From Nitrospirota bacterium (GTDB lineage: Bacteria > Nitrospirota > UBA9217), in contig JAKAHZ010000021.1 of the NCBI GenBank assembly GCA_021814615.1, forward strand, positions 1-33,737: a stretch of 33,737 nt of DNA, written 5' to 3'. A model generated the notes under the pieces. It saw nothing but the letters and a program-made list of their open reading frames with translations, did no database searches and was not told the DNA's origin. Made by a program: the position numbers and the translations under genes. Shown here one piece after another: positions 7,134 to 16,188 of this stretch. The first letter of the stretch is position 1. Every line of letters starts with the position of its first letter.

Positions 7134-8660
7134 GTGACCCACGATGTCGGCCTTCGGATCGCAAGGAACTCTTTGGCGAATATCGTCCGGGCGGTCATTG
7201 TCATACCGGTCTTCCTGCTCATTACGCCGTACATCATTCGGCATGTTGGGGCGGAGCAGTACGGGTTGTGGGCTCTTGTCGGCGTCATTACGTCGTATGC
7301 GCAGTTGAGCGACTTCGGAATCAACGAGAGCCTGATCAAGCATTACGCCGAATTCCGCTCGCGCGATGTCCGAAAGATGAATCAGTTGATCAATACGGCA
7401 GCGGTCAGCTACCTAGTCCTGGGCGTGCTCTGTACCGGCGTGTTTTTGCTGCTGATGCCGCTGCTGGTCGTTGAGGTTTTCCAGGTTCCCGAACATTTGC
7501 AACCCCTGGCACAACAGCTGTTCCTGCTCGCGGTGATCCTATTCTGTGTAAACATGGTTGCGGGTGTTTTCGGAGCGTTGCAGGCCGGGTTCGAGCAAAT
7601 GCACTATACGAGCGCTGTGGCCGTTCTGTCGACGATTGCCTCTGCCGCCGGTGCTGTCGCGGCGCTGTCCGCCGGGTACGGCATCCTGGGCATGATGTAT
7701 ATAAATGCCGCGGTGGCACTGTATGTGTCGATCGTAAACATCGCGATCGCGCGGAAGCTGTTTCCTCAGCTGGAATTCAATCCCTTTCGTCATTTCGATG
7801 GTTCGACGCTTCGACAGATTTTCGGATTCAGCTGGAAAGTGCAAATTTCGATGGTCACGCAGTTGATGATCTTTCAGATGGACAGCATCTTCCTGAGCCA
7901 TTTTGTCGGACTGAAGGCCGTCGGCTTCTACGAAGTGGCTAATCGCCTTGCCTCACAAATACGTAATTTTATCATTGTTCTGTTCGGCCCCGTCTCTCCG
8001 GCATCATCCTCGCTGCAGGCGGACGGCCGGACGACCTTGGTCTCCGGGCTCTACCGTCGCTCATTCAAATTCATGACCCTGGCGTCCGTCCCGGTTTTCC
8101 TGACTGTTATGGCGCTTGCCCATCCGATCCTGAAAACCTGGATGGGTGATGGCTACGACATCAGCGCGTACACCCTGCAGATTTTGATGGCAGCCTATCT
8201 GATCAATGTCCTGACCGGGCCGGGAGCATTTATCCTGAGCGGGATCAATCTGCCCCAGGTAGGGATGCGCACCTCGATTGCCGCCGGTTTGCTGAACCTG
8301 GCATTGTGTATTCTTCTGGTTCCGTCAGTCGGATATTTCGGTGTGGCAGTCAGCGTCTTCGTTTCGCTCGGAACGACGGCATTGTATTTTCTCCGGATGG
8401 TCAACCAGCGGCTGGCGGGAGCCGATTTGCCGTTTTACCGCCAGACGCTGCGTAAACCGTTCAGCCTCGCGGGGATGGCGGCAGTCGCCATCCTCCTGAC
8501 AGATTCGTTCGTTCCGTTATCCGGCTATGGACGGCTTTTTCTTGCCGGTTCGTGCGCCTTGGGAATGATCTACGGCGTTCTCCTCCAGGACGGGTATCTT
8601 GACGACTATGAACGAAGCCTCCTGAGGAGTCTGCTTCCTCTTCGAAAACAGGGAAGATAG
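7134..8660 (+). CDS. Polysaccharide flippase (Wzx/MATE-like)
   Basis: 508-residue multi-pass membrane protein of the polysaccharide-biosynthesis export superfamily, which moves lipid-linked oligosaccharides across the inner membrane. It has 12-14 hydrophobic segments. The start region carries the typical RNSLANIVRA segment followed by a first helix, then the conserved RHVGAEQYGLWAL stretch at the second helix. The gene starts with GTG at 7134 behind AGAGGA. It is the only export candidate in the locus, so it probably serves the product of the surrounding glycosyltransferases. Specificity is unknown. Confidence 0.85.
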   Translation: MTHDVGLRIARNSLANIVRAVIVIPVFLLITPYIIRHVGAEQYGLWALVGVITSYAQLSDFGINESLIKHYAEFRSRDVRKMNQLINTAAVSYLVLGVLCTGVFLLLMPLLVVEVFQVPEHLQPLAQQLFLLAVILFCVNMVAGVFGALQAGFEQMHYTSAVAVLSTIASAAGAVAALSAGYGILGMMYINAAVALYVSIVNIAIARKLFPQLEFNPFRHFDGSTLRQIFGFSWKVQISMVTQLMIFQMDSIFLSHFVGLKAVGFYEVANRLASQIRNFIIVLFGPVSPASSSLQADGRTTLVSGLYRRSFKFMTLASVPVFLTVMALAHPILKTWMGDGYDISAYTLQILMAAYLINVLTGPGAFILSGINLPQVGMRTSIAAGLLNLALCILLVPSVGYFGVAVSVFVSLGTTALYFLRMVNQRLAGADLPFYRQTLRKPFSLAGMAAVAILLTDSFVPLSGYGRLFLAGSCALGMIYGVLLQDGYLDDYERSLLRSLLPLRKQGR

Positions 8661-8744
8661 TTTGGACCGTCGGCGCTGCGGGAAATCAGACGGAGTGTCG
8701 TTCCGGATACAACGGTTGGTGCACCGCTGAGGTCGTGAAACCGC

Positions 8745-9752
8745 ATGAAACATGTGCTCATCACGGGGTCTTCGGGTTTCATCGGCAGCGCCCTGGTGAA
8801 GCGCCTGCTGCAACGGGGCCATGAGCTTTCCCTGGTTTCGAGGGACAGACGACGGCTCGGCGTCTACGGAAGCCAGGGCGCCAGGACGATCGAGGCCGAC
8901 CTTGGCAATCGCATATCATTGAACGCCATCGATACGGGACCGAACCCGATCGACGCCGTGGTCCACTTAGCTGCTTCCGTCAGCTACTTTGGAAGGGATT
9001 TCGCGCTGCACAGGGTAAATGTGCTCGGTTCCTATCATTTGCTGCAATGGGCGATTCAGCGGGGTGTGCGTCAGTATCTTTTTGCAAGTTCCATTGAGGC
9101 GATGGGTACGCGCGGAGATCCCGATCCTGCAGGGGAAGAGGATTGCACTCCTCCCGTCAGCAGCTATGGGAGATCAAAGCTGGATGCAGAACATGCGCTT
9201 CTGAGCGTACAGAACGGGAATGTGAACCTGCTGATCCTGCGGCTGGGGAATATCTACGGACCGGGAAGCTCCTTTTTAATACCGTTCCTTGCTGATGTGT
9301 TGCGCCGGCAGCGGGGAAGTTTCCGATACCTGCCGCTGGTTCTGAATCAAGTCTTTCAATTACTTTATATTGATGATCTTGTCGAAACGCTGGTCTCGGT
9401 AATCGAACAGGGAGGGGGCAAGGGGACCTACATTCTGGCAGGAAAGGAAATGCTGACCCTGGAAGAATTGCTCAACCTGACTGCAGAACGACTGAGGATC
9501 GCCTATGCAATGCCCTCGGTTCGTAAATGGCTCCCGTCTGTTCTTCGCGTCCGGACCGAACTCGCAGCCCTGGCGGGAATTGCCGATTTTCCCGCTTTTC
9601 TCATGGCGGGAGAGAACCGGGGACCGAGGCGGACCTATCGAATTGACAAGGCGATCCGAGACCTCGGCTTCGCGCCGCGTACTTCTCCCGCAGAGGGCAT
9701 TAGGCTGATGCTTGAGGGGCGGGACGCCGCGCCGGAGGGAGCCGTCCCATGA
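8745..9752 (+). CDS. NAD-dependent epimerase/dehydratase (extended SDR)
   Basis: 335-residue extended short-chain dehydrogenase of the nucleotide-sugar epimerase type. The nucleotide-binding glycines are G8-x2-G11-x2-G14. The catalytic set is S115/S116 and Y141-x3-K145. These enzymes epimerise, dehydrate or reduce sugar nucleotides, and some act on lipid-linked or steroid-like substrates. The segment PGSSFLIPFLADVLRRQRG is in the usual substrate-binding region. The stop overlaps the start of the next radical SAM gene (ATGA). A role like the DprE2 half-reaction on a polyprenyl pentose is conceivable, but DprE2 belongs to the shorter classical SDRs, so this is speculative. Confidence 0.8.
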   Translation: MKHVLITGSSGFIGSALVKRLLQRGHELSLVSRDRRRLGVYGSQGARTIEADLGNRISLNAIDTGPNPIDAVVHLAASVSYFGRDFALHRVNVLGSYHLLQWAIQRGVRQYLFASSIEAMGTRGDPDPAGEEDCTPPVSSYGRSKLDAEHALLSVQNGNVNLLILRLGNIYGPGSSFLIPFLADVLRRQRGSFRYLPLVLNQVFQLLYIDDLVETLVSVIEQGGGKGTYILAGKEMLTLEELLNLTAERLRIAYAMPSVRKWLPSVLRVRTELAALAGIADFPAFLMAGENRGPRRTYRIDKAIRDLGFAPRTSPAEGIRLMLEGRDAAPEGAVP

Positions 9753-11122
9753 AGGCTCTGCTGATCAACAGCCCTTCCGTGCGCCGGAAAATTGTCCGGG
9801 ACATGGCAGGCGGGCTGGGCTTTGATGGCCATGAGGAGACGTGTCTTCCGCCGCTCGACCTGATGTATTATGCTGCGACGCTTTCCCATGTGGGATTCGA
9901 TGTTTCGCTGCTTGATGCCGACGCAGAAAATCTTTCCGTGGCTGACGTGCTCGCCAGAGCGAAATCCCTTGCGCCCGACAGGATCGTCGCTACGCTATCC
10001 TTGCCGACGCTGCGTGATGACGCAGCTTTCATTCGCCGCCTGCGGGCCGATACGGGCGCGATGGTTTTCGTCAAGACGGGAATCCGTTATCCGTCGCTGC
10101 TGCGGGAAATCCTTGTGCAAAGCTCGGCGGACGTCGTCGTGCATGGAGAGTGCGATCTTATCATTGATCAGATCCTGAGACGGGAACGGAATGACGGAAC
10201 GGCGTTTCTTCACGGTGAGGAGCTGATTATCAAGGAGGAAACGCTTCTCGATGAGCTCGACCGACTGCCGAATCCCGCACGAAACCTGATCAACAGCGAT
10301 CTGTATTCCTATCAGCTTCTGGGACGACCTGCCACTTCGATGCAGACGAGCAGAGGATGCCCTTTTCCCTGCGCGTATTATTGTCCCTATCCGCTGGTTC
10401 AGGGCAACCGCTGGAGAGCGAGAAGCGCCGAACAGGTGGTGCGGGAAATCGAGGAAATCGTCAGCACGACCCCGGTGCGGAAGATCCTTTTTCGCGATGC
10501 GACGTTCACGCTTGATCGGGACCGGGCCTTGAAGATCGCCGCATTGATCCAGGAACGAAACCTGCAGATTGAATGGTGGTGCGAAACGCGGCTGAACTGC
10601 GTCGACCGGGAACTGTTGCAAGCGATGCGCCAGGCGGGACTGCGGGGAATGAACGTCGGCGTTGAAACCGGCGATCCAGCGATCATGACGACCCGTGCCA
10701 AAGCGGGCGTCACTATCGAGCGGGTCAGGGAAATCCGGGAAGCCGCAAGAATGCTGAGGATTAAAATGCATTTTCTCCTGATGACCGGACTTCCCGGCGA
10801 GACGAAGCGATCATTGTTTCAAACCTTCAGACTCGTCGTTCGGACTATGCCGGATTCCGTCGGGGTTACGACAGTGACTCCCTATCCCGGGACGCCCTTG
10901 TATGAAGAAGCGCTGAAACGAGGGTGGATCAAAGGAGGGGATTGGAGCCGTTTTGGAGGACACCAGGGGGTTATGCGTACCGATCTCCTCGCCAAGACGG
11001 ACCTCCTGATCGCGCAGCGGTTGATCCTGCGGGGTCATGCACTGCTGTCCCGCGGCACCTTGCTGGGAAGAACCGCGGCAAAAGCGCTGGAGGGACTCTT
11101 CTGCGCCTGGTCCCGGCTCTGA
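9749..11122 (+). CDS. B12-binding-type radical SAM protein with CX3CX3C motif
   Basis: 457-residue protein of the same broad group as the gene at 5780, but clearly a different subfamily. The N-terminal 150 residues form a B12-binding-like domain without DxHxxG. The radical SAM domain follows. Its cysteines are C204-PFP-C208-AYY-C212, so the second spacing is three residues rather than the usual two. The codons read cleanly, with no sign of a frameshift. The following GNRWRARS segment and the GLPGE loop support an intact barrel. Translation is coupled to the epimerase through a four-base overlap, which suggests both work on one intermediate. The reaction is unknown. Confidence 0.75.
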   Translation: MKALLINSPSVRRKIVRDMAGGLGFDGHEETCLPPLDLMYYAATLSHVGFDVSLLDADAENLSVADVLARAKSLAPDRIVATLSLPTLRDDAAFIRRLRADTGAMVFVKTGIRYPSLLREILVQSSADVVVHGECDLIIDQILRRERNDGTAFLHGEELIIKEETLLDELDRLPNPARNLINSDLYSYQLLGRPATSMQTSRGCPFPCAYYCPYPLVQGNRWRARSAEQVVREIEEIVSTTPVRKILFRDATFTLDRDRALKIAALIQERNLQIEWWCETRLNCVDRELLQAMRQAGLRGMNVGVETGDPAIMTTRAKAGVTIERVREIREAARMLRIKMHFLLMTGLPGETKRSLFQTFRLVVRTMPDSVGVTTVTPYPGTPLYEEALKRGWIKGGDWSRFGGHQGVMRTDLLAKTDLLIAQRLILRGHALLSRGTLLGRTAAKALEGLFCAWSRL

Positions 11123-11150
11123 CACAGACTGCTTATCGAGTTCGGTTGCC

Positions 11151-12080
11151 ATGCAACAGGAAATCGACATATCCGTCATCATCCCCACGTTCAACAGGTC
11201 GGCAGCTTTAAAAAACTGTCTGCGGGCCGTGTCGGCCCAGATCCTCGACGGAGAAATCGAGATCATCGTCATCGATGACGGATCGTCCGAATCGACGCTC
11301 GCAGTTGTCAGGGAACAGCAACAGGCAGCATCCCGCCCTCTGCGCTACCTTCGCCAAAACAACAAGGGCCCCGCGGCAGCGCGCAATGCAGGCTTGAACA
11401 TCGCCCGCGGCCGCATTGTTCTGTTTATCGGCGACGACATCGTCCCGGCCGACGATCGGATGCTGCAGCAGCATCTTGTGTGGCACGACAGGGTCCACCC
11501 GATGGAAAACACATGCATCCTGGGACGCACGACCTGGCTGCCAGGATTGACGGTAACGCCGTTCATGCGCTGGTTGGAAAAGGGGCGTCAATTCGATTAT
11601 TTTGGTTTGACTCACGGCATGTCTACGGATTTTTGGCATTTCTATACCAGCAACATTTCGTTGAAGAGGCGCTTCCTGGGCAACGACCGCTTCGATGAAC
11701 GCTTTCGTTTTGCTGCATACGAGGATGTCGAGCTGGGATATCGTTTGATGCAACGGGGAATGAAAATCGTCTACAACAGCGCTGCGCTCGCGCACCATGA
11801 CCACCCCGTCTCTCTCGTCGATTCTTGCGGAAGGGCGGTCAAAGCTGGTCAATCGCGGGCGCTGCTCGAGACCATTGTGCCGACGTCGCGTCGTCGGATG
11901 TCGCAGGAAAAATGGCTGGCTGCCCTGAAAATCATGGCAGTCAACAGGGTGACTGTGCCATTCTGGCTGTGCGGCGCGCGATTTTGCGAACGTCGTTGCG
12001 AAAGCAATTTGTTCTTCAGCGCCGTGTACTATTACTATCATGCGGAAGGATATCGCAACGCCCGCGTCGCGGGACGATAA
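11151..12080 (+). CDS. Family 2 glycosyltransferase
   Basis: 309-residue GT-A fold, inverting glycosyltransferase. The opening SVIIPTFNRSAAL strand, IIVIDDGSSE and the NKGPAAARNAGL segment are the family's donor-binding features. GDDIVPADD supplies the metal-binding acidic cluster, and YEDVELGYRL resembles the catalytic-base region (ED). There is no transmembrane anchor, so it would act on the cytoplasmic side. ATG 11151 is chosen because the family's first strand begins within seven residues. A longer frame from 11037 would overlap the preceding gene by 86 bases. Sugar specificity cannot be predicted. Confidence 0.88.
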   Translation: MQQEIDISVIIPTFNRSAALKNCLRAVSAQILDGEIEIIVIDDGSSESTLAVVREQQQAASRPLRYLRQNNKGPAAARNAGLNIARGRIVLFIGDDIVPADDRMLQQHLVWHDRVHPMENTCILGRTTWLPGLTVTPFMRWLEKGRQFDYFGLTHGMSTDFWHFYTSNISLKRRFLGNDRFDERFRFAAYEDVELGYRLMQRGMKIVYNSAALAHHDHPVSLVDSCGRAVKAGQSRALLETIVPTSRRRMSQEKWLAALKIMAVNRVTVPFWLCGARFCERRCESNLFFSAVYYYYHAEGYRNARVAGR

Positions 12081-12152
12081 GGAACGGCGGAAAACCGCAA
12101 GAAAGCGAAAAGACGTTAACGCGGGATTGTACGGCTGTCGCCGCCTGGGGTT

Positions 12153-13133
12153 ATGAAATTAGTCAGTGTCATCATCGTTAACTGGAACGGCAAGCATCTT
12201 CTCGATGAGTGCCTGCAGGCCGTTCTGGAACAGACCTATCGGGACATCGAGATCCTGCTCGTGGACAACGGCTCCCGAGACGGATCGGCAGAGTATGTCC
12301 GCTCACGCTATCCCGCCATCTCAGTCGTGGCCCTGCCGGACAATCGCGGTTTTACGGGCGGCAACATCGCAGGGTATGACCGGGCGAAGGGTGCCTATAT
12401 CGTCCTGCTGAACAACGATGCGTCCCTGTGCCGCGATTGGATAGAACGGATGGTGGAGACGCTCGAATCCGATGCCGCTGTCGGATTTTGTGCATCCAAG
12501 ATATTGATCGCAGGAACAGCCCTTGTCGACAGCGCCGGTGATTGTTTTACGACGGCCTTTAACGGAACAAAAATCGGAGAGTACGAGCACGAAAGCAAAC
12601 ATACCTCTCGATGCTATCGTCCGGGAGCCTGTGCGGCGGCCGTCATTTATCGAAGAACGATGTTGGACGATATCGGTTTTCTGGACGATGATTTCTATTT
12701 CAACCATGAGGATACCGATCTGAACCTTCGGGCGTGGCTTTCAGGATGGAAATGCGCATTCGTGCCGGAAGCAGTCGCGCTTCACAAGGTCAGCGCGAGC
12801 GTTGGAAAGCTCAGCGACAAGTCGGTGTATTATTTTTCCCGCAATATTGAATGGGTCTGGCTCAAAAACACGCCGCTATGGCTGCTGCTCCTGTATTTGC
12901 CCCAGCGGATGCTGTACGAAACCGTTTCCTTCGGCATGTTTTGCATCATGCAGCGAAAATGGAGGCCCTTCGTCAGGGGCAAGATCGATGCGTTTCGTAT
13001 GATCGTGCCGATGTTGCGCAAGCGGCGTCGCGTTCAGAGCCTCGTGCGTCTTTCGGCGGCGCAGATCCGAGCAGGGCTCATGCCGCTCAGTTCATATATA
13101 GTCAAGCGTCTCGCCCACCTTCCCGGGAAGTAG
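12153..13133 (+). CDS. Family 2 glycosyltransferase, rhamnosyltransferase-like
   Basis: 326-residue GT2 protein of the WbbL-like group. It opens with SVIIVNWNGKHLLDECL, followed by VDNGSRDGS, the NRGFTGGNIAGYDRA donor loop, VLLNNDA (metal site) and FFYFNHEDTDLNLR-type catalytic acid region (here DDFYFNHEDTDLNLRA). The C-terminus has an amphipathic or membrane-associated stretch (about residues 230-260) and many basic residues, suggesting peripheral membrane contact. It lies 72 bases after the other GT2 and 27 before the GT9 gene. Rhamnosyl transfer is the commonest function of this subgroup but is not proven here. Confidence 0.85.
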   Translation: MKLVSVIIVNWNGKHLLDECLQAVLEQTYRDIEILLVDNGSRDGSAEYVRSRYPAISVVALPDNRGFTGGNIAGYDRAKGAYIVLLNNDASLCRDWIERMVETLESDAAVGFCASKILIAGTALVDSAGDCFTTAFNGTKIGEYEHESKHTSRCYRPGACAAAVIYRRTMLDDIGFLDDDFYFNHEDTDLNLRAWLSGWKCAFVPEAVALHKVSASVGKLSDKSVYYFSRNIEWVWLKNTPLWLLLLYLPQRMLYETVSFGMFCIMQRKWRPFVRGKIDAFRMIVPMLRKRRRVQSLVRLSAAQIRAGLMPLSSYIVKRLAHLPGK

Positions 13134-13160
13134 AACGGAAGCCGCGGAGCGAAGATTTCC

Positions 13161-14261
13161 ATGAACCGGATTCAACTCATGAAATATCTTGACCGTCTTG
13201 TGGGACCGCCGGCTACAGCGCTCGCTGCGGCAATCTTCAGACCCCGGGCGACAACGTCGGGGGATATCCACTCCATCCTGGTTGTCCGCCCTGGCGGCAT
13301 CGGCGATGCCGTGCTGCTTATCCCCGCGATAAAGGCTTTGCGGCATGCATTTCCGGCAGCCCGGCTGGACATTCTCGCCGAACAACGGAATGCAGAGGTT
13401 TTCCGATCACTGCCGGAAATTACGCGCCTCTATCAGTATGATCGTTGCAAAGAGCTATCAGCAGTTGTCAGAGCACGCTATGACATCGTCATTGACACCG
13501 AGCAATGGCATCGCCTTTCAGCCGTTCTTGCGCGTCTAGCACGTGCGCCCATGCTGATCGGATTTGCGACGAACGCTCGGAGGAGGCTGTTTACTCATCC
13601 GGTCCCCTATTCGCAGGATACATACGAGTTGGAGAGTTTTCTCGACTTGCTGACGCCGATATTGGCGGTTCAGAAAAACATGCCGTTGGCACCATTCTTC
13701 CCGCTCTCCGATGACGCGAAACGCATGATCGCTCCTCGTATAAAGAAACTTAGTGGCAGAAAAACCGTCGTGATATTTCCCGGCGGGAGCATTCCGGAGA
13801 GGCAATGGGGAGCGGCAAACTTCCGCGATGTGGCGGCTTGGCTTGTCGAAAGAGGGTATGGTGTCGTAGTTGTCGGAGGCAAAACCGATACCCGGGAGGG
13901 ACGGCAGATCGCTGAAGGGCTTGATTTCGTAATTGATGTAACCGGCTGTCTGACGCTGGGAGAAACCGCAGCCGTCATTCAATCGGCATCACTGCTTATT
14001 TCCGGGGATTCCGGCATTCTGCATATCGGTTATGCGCTTGGCGTAAAAACGATAGGGCTTTTCGGTCCGGGAAGACAGGCAAAATGGGCGCCGCGGGAAA
14101 ACGGGGTGGTATTTAACAGGAATCTTCCGTGCAGCCCCTGCACGACCTTCGGTTACACACCGCAATGCGCGAACGGCGCGATATGCATGAAAAGCATCTC
14201 AAGTCACGAGGTGGCCGAGATGGCGGTGAGAATGCTGAATGGAATTACTCTCACGGTGTGA
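13161..14261 (+). CDS. Family 9 glycosyltransferase (heptosyltransferase-like)
   Basis: 366-residue GT-B enzyme of the ADP-heptose:LPS heptosyltransferase family. The N-terminal domain begins with ILVVRPGGIGDAVLLIPAIKALR, the C-terminal one has VVIFPGGSIPERQW and the donor-binding SGDSGILHIGYALGVKTIGLFGP. Near the end a cysteine-bearing loop (CSPCTTFGYTPQCANGAICM) matches that seen in many GT9 members. It closes the plus-strand glycan run and meets the oppositely directed TPR lipoprotein gene 47 bases on. The enzyme supports an LPS-like or lipid-linked heteropolysaccharide; the sugar may be heptose or another. Confidence 0.85.
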   Translation: MNRIQLMKYLDRLVGPPATALAAAIFRPRATTSGDIHSILVVRPGGIGDAVLLIPAIKALRHAFPAARLDILAEQRNAEVFRSLPEITRLYQYDRCKELSAVVRARYDIVIDTEQWHRLSAVLARLARAPMLIGFATNARRRLFTHPVPYSQDTYELESFLDLLTPILAVQKNMPLAPFFPLSDDAKRMIAPRIKKLSGRKTVVIFPGGSIPERQWGAANFRDVAAWLVERGYGVVVVGGKTDTREGRQIAEGLDFVIDVTGCLTLGETAAVIQSASLLISGDSGILHIGYALGVKTIGLFGPGRQAKWAPRENGVVFNRNLPCSPCTTFGYTPQCANGAICMKSISSHEVAEMAVRMLNGITLTV

Positions 14262-14308
14262 ATCTGCAACGAGCAACCGAACGGAGGAATGCGGGACTTT
14301 TCGGGAAA

Positions 14309-14782
14309 TTACTTCCTTCTCCGCTCTTCCTGCTGTACATCCAGCTGTTGCAACTTCTCGATGCTCCTGTTCAATCGTTCGTTCTCTTTCTTCGTATCCA
14401 GGATCATTTTGATAGCATGCCGCCAACTGCGCGCTTCGGATGCGAGCTCGTGGCTGGGAAATTTCGCCAGGAACTCGTCGAATTCAACGAGCGCCTGGGC
14501 GTAATCGCGGTGGGGATTCTCGGCGTTGACATAGATGAGAGCGATTCGGTACTGGGCCGTGGATGCCCATTCCGTTCCCGGATAGGCCTGGATGATCTTG
14601 CGGTACGACGCCAGGGCATCGGTGAACCGCGATTCCTTCTGGAGCCGCTGAGCGGCATCAAGGCCCATGGCGGCTACCGGGACATCAGACGGGGACGAGG
14701 CCGGGTTCTTCCCGCTCCGGGAATACGACGCGCAGGAGCAGAGGAGCGCCGCAGCGAGGGTTACCGCAGCGAAGGTCTTCAT
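14309..14782 (-). CDS. TPR lipoprotein (BamD/YbgF-like fold)
   Basis: 157-residue predicted outer-membrane or periplasmic lipoprotein. The signal sequence ends in a lipobox, L14-C-S-C17. Two to three TPR-like helix pairs follow (for example RFTDALASYRKIIQAYPGTEWASTAQYRIALIY), as in BamD, YbgF/CpoB and related scaffolds. The last 30 residues are charged and coiled-coil-like (KKENERLNRSIEKLQQLDVQQEERRRK). Its ATG overlaps the stop of the GGDEF gene upstream by four bases, so the two are translated together. The link may be envelope sensing by the GGDEF protein. It is too short to be BamD itself. Confidence 0.75.
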   Translation of the reverse strand: MKTFAAVTLAAALLCSCASYSRSGKNPASSPSDVPVAAMGLDAAQRLQKESRFTDALASYRKIIQAYPGTEWASTAQYRIALIYVNAENPHRDYAQALVEFDEFLAKFPSHELASEARSWRHAIKMILDTKKENERLNRSIEKLQQLDVQQEERRRK

Positions 14783-16182
14783 GACGTTCTCCGCTTGTCG
14801 ATCACGAAGACGCTCTTCGGGATCGTCTTGGCATAATCCTTGAGTTCGGCGCCGATCTCGGCGGCTTCCAGAGGGCTGGTGATGGTGCGCCGTTCGTTCG
14901 TCACAATGGCAATGGAAATGGTCATAATGGGAAACTTCATTTCAACGCCCTGGCGGGTCTTGCCCAGGAGGTAGCCGTTTATTTTGTCCTGCTCCTCGTA
15001 GAACTCGGGGATTTTCCGGTCAAAGGATGCGATGACCTCTTCACAGATGGGGCGCATGTGGTCCGGCGTTGTGATCACCACGAAATCGTCCCCGCCGATG
15101 TGGCCAATGAAATCATCAGGAGCGCCCTGGGATCGCACGGCATGCTCGATGATGCGGGCTGTTTCCTTGATCACCTCGCTGCCGTGCGCATAGCCGTACC
15201 GGTCGTTAAACGCCTTGAAATTATCGAGATCAAACATGCACGATGCGATCGGTTGTCCGTTTTCGATTCGCTTTTTCATCACGTTCTCGATGGCAATGCC
15301 GCCCGGGAGGCGGGTGAGGGGGCTGGCATCGAGGTACATTTCCTCAAGCTTCCGCAGCCGTTTCCCCATGTCCACGAAGGCTGTTGCAAGCGCCCCGATC
15401 TCGTCGTCGGTCCTGATCTGCGGATCGTAGTCGAAATTTCCCTCGGCAATCTGGCGAGTGGCGATCCTGAGCTTGCCGATGGACGAGGCGATGTGCTGCG
15501 TGATGGCAAGGCTGCCGACGATTCCGATAATGACGCTCAGGGCGGAGAGCAGCGCCGTCGTGTAGAATGCCGAGCGCCCGATGAAACTGATGCGGAGCAT
15601 CTTCTCTTCCCGGGCCTTGAAGGCTGTCTGGGACATCTCCTTCAACAGGTCGGTGATCCGTTCTGCTCGCTTCTTCAACTCGACATTGGAGAGGAGCGTC
15701 GCCTCCTCTCGGCTGTTTTTCCTGATCAGCGTCACTTCCTGCTCGAAGAGCTCGCCGTATTCCTGATGAAGCGTCGTGATTTCGGCAAGCGGAACATGAT
15801 CCCGTTTTGGCAGCGACTTGAGGCCGGCGAGGGCCTGTTGGAACTCATCGCCGCGCTTGGCGAAGAGGTTGCGCATTCCGGTGCTGTTCAGGATAAGGGA
15901 TCGCTGTTCATAGGTTTCCTGGGCAAGGATGGCTTCTTTCATTTTGTCGGCTGCTTCCAGGGTCGGAACGTCAACCGTAACGATGGTGCTGTTCAGCGCA
16001 TTGATCCGCTGCAGGCTTATGAGGGCAAAGGCGACTACGATGAGAGTGAGCAGCACCAGCACCATATATCCCAGGAGCATCTTACTGGCGATGTCGAGGC
16101 GACCGAAGAGCTTGTTGGGGATCAGTTTTTCCAGGAGAGGCCACGGAATACGTTCGGAAATTTTTGACAATCTCAGTTGCAC
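14779..16182 (-). CDS. Membrane HAMP-GGDEF protein (putative diguanylate cyclase)
   Basis: 467-residue inner-membrane signalling protein. TM1 is at about 36-57, followed by a helical periplasmic sensor (58-203) like four-helix-bundle chemoreceptor domains, TM2 at 204-226, HAMP at 227-280 and a GGDEF domain from about 284. The signature reads GGDDF (363-367), with the metal/substrate segment FDLDNFKAFND (317-327) intact, so c-di-GMP synthesis is possible but unproven. The RxxD inhibitory site is missing: the aligned positions read APDD. The start is GTG 16182. There is no ribosome binding site, but a promoter places the transcription start on that codon. It is followed by an overlapping TPR lipoprotein gene. 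Confidence 0.85.
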   Translation of the reverse strand: MQLRLSKISERIPWPLLEKLIPNKLFGRLDIASKMLLGYMVLVLLTLIVVAFALISLQRINALNSTIVTVDVPTLEAADKMKEAILAQETYEQRSLILNSTGMRNLFAKRGDEFQQALAGLKSLPKRDHVPLAEITTLHQEYGELFEQEVTLIRKNSREEATLLSNVELKKRAERITDLLKEMSQTAFKAREEKMLRISFIGRSAFYTTALLSALSVIIGIVGSLAITQHIASSIGKLRIATRQIAEGNFDYDPQIRTDDEIGALATAFVDMGKRLRKLEEMYLDASPLTRLPGGIAIENVMKKRIENGQPIASCMFDLDNFKAFNDRYGYAHGSEVIKETARIIEHAVRSQGAPDDFIGHIGGDDFVVITTPDHMRPICEEVIASFDRKIPEFYEEQDKINGYLLGKTRQGVEMKFPIMTISIAIVTNERRTITSPLEAAEIGAELKDYAKTIPKSVFVIDKRRTS

Positions 16183-16188
16183 GGTTCA

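Noticed and set aside
6236-7339. Minus-strand frame of 367 codons over the radical SAM/flippase junction
   Set aside because: It spans the boundary of two well-supported genes and has no motif.
14309-14782. BamD outer-membrane assembly lipoprotein
   Set aside because: At 157 residues it is too short, and it is coupled to a GGDEF gene, not to bam genes.
15058-16167. Plus-strand frame of 369 codons opposite the GGDEF gene
   Set aside because: No domain and no ribosome binding site; the minus-strand protein shows clear HAMP and GGDEF domains.
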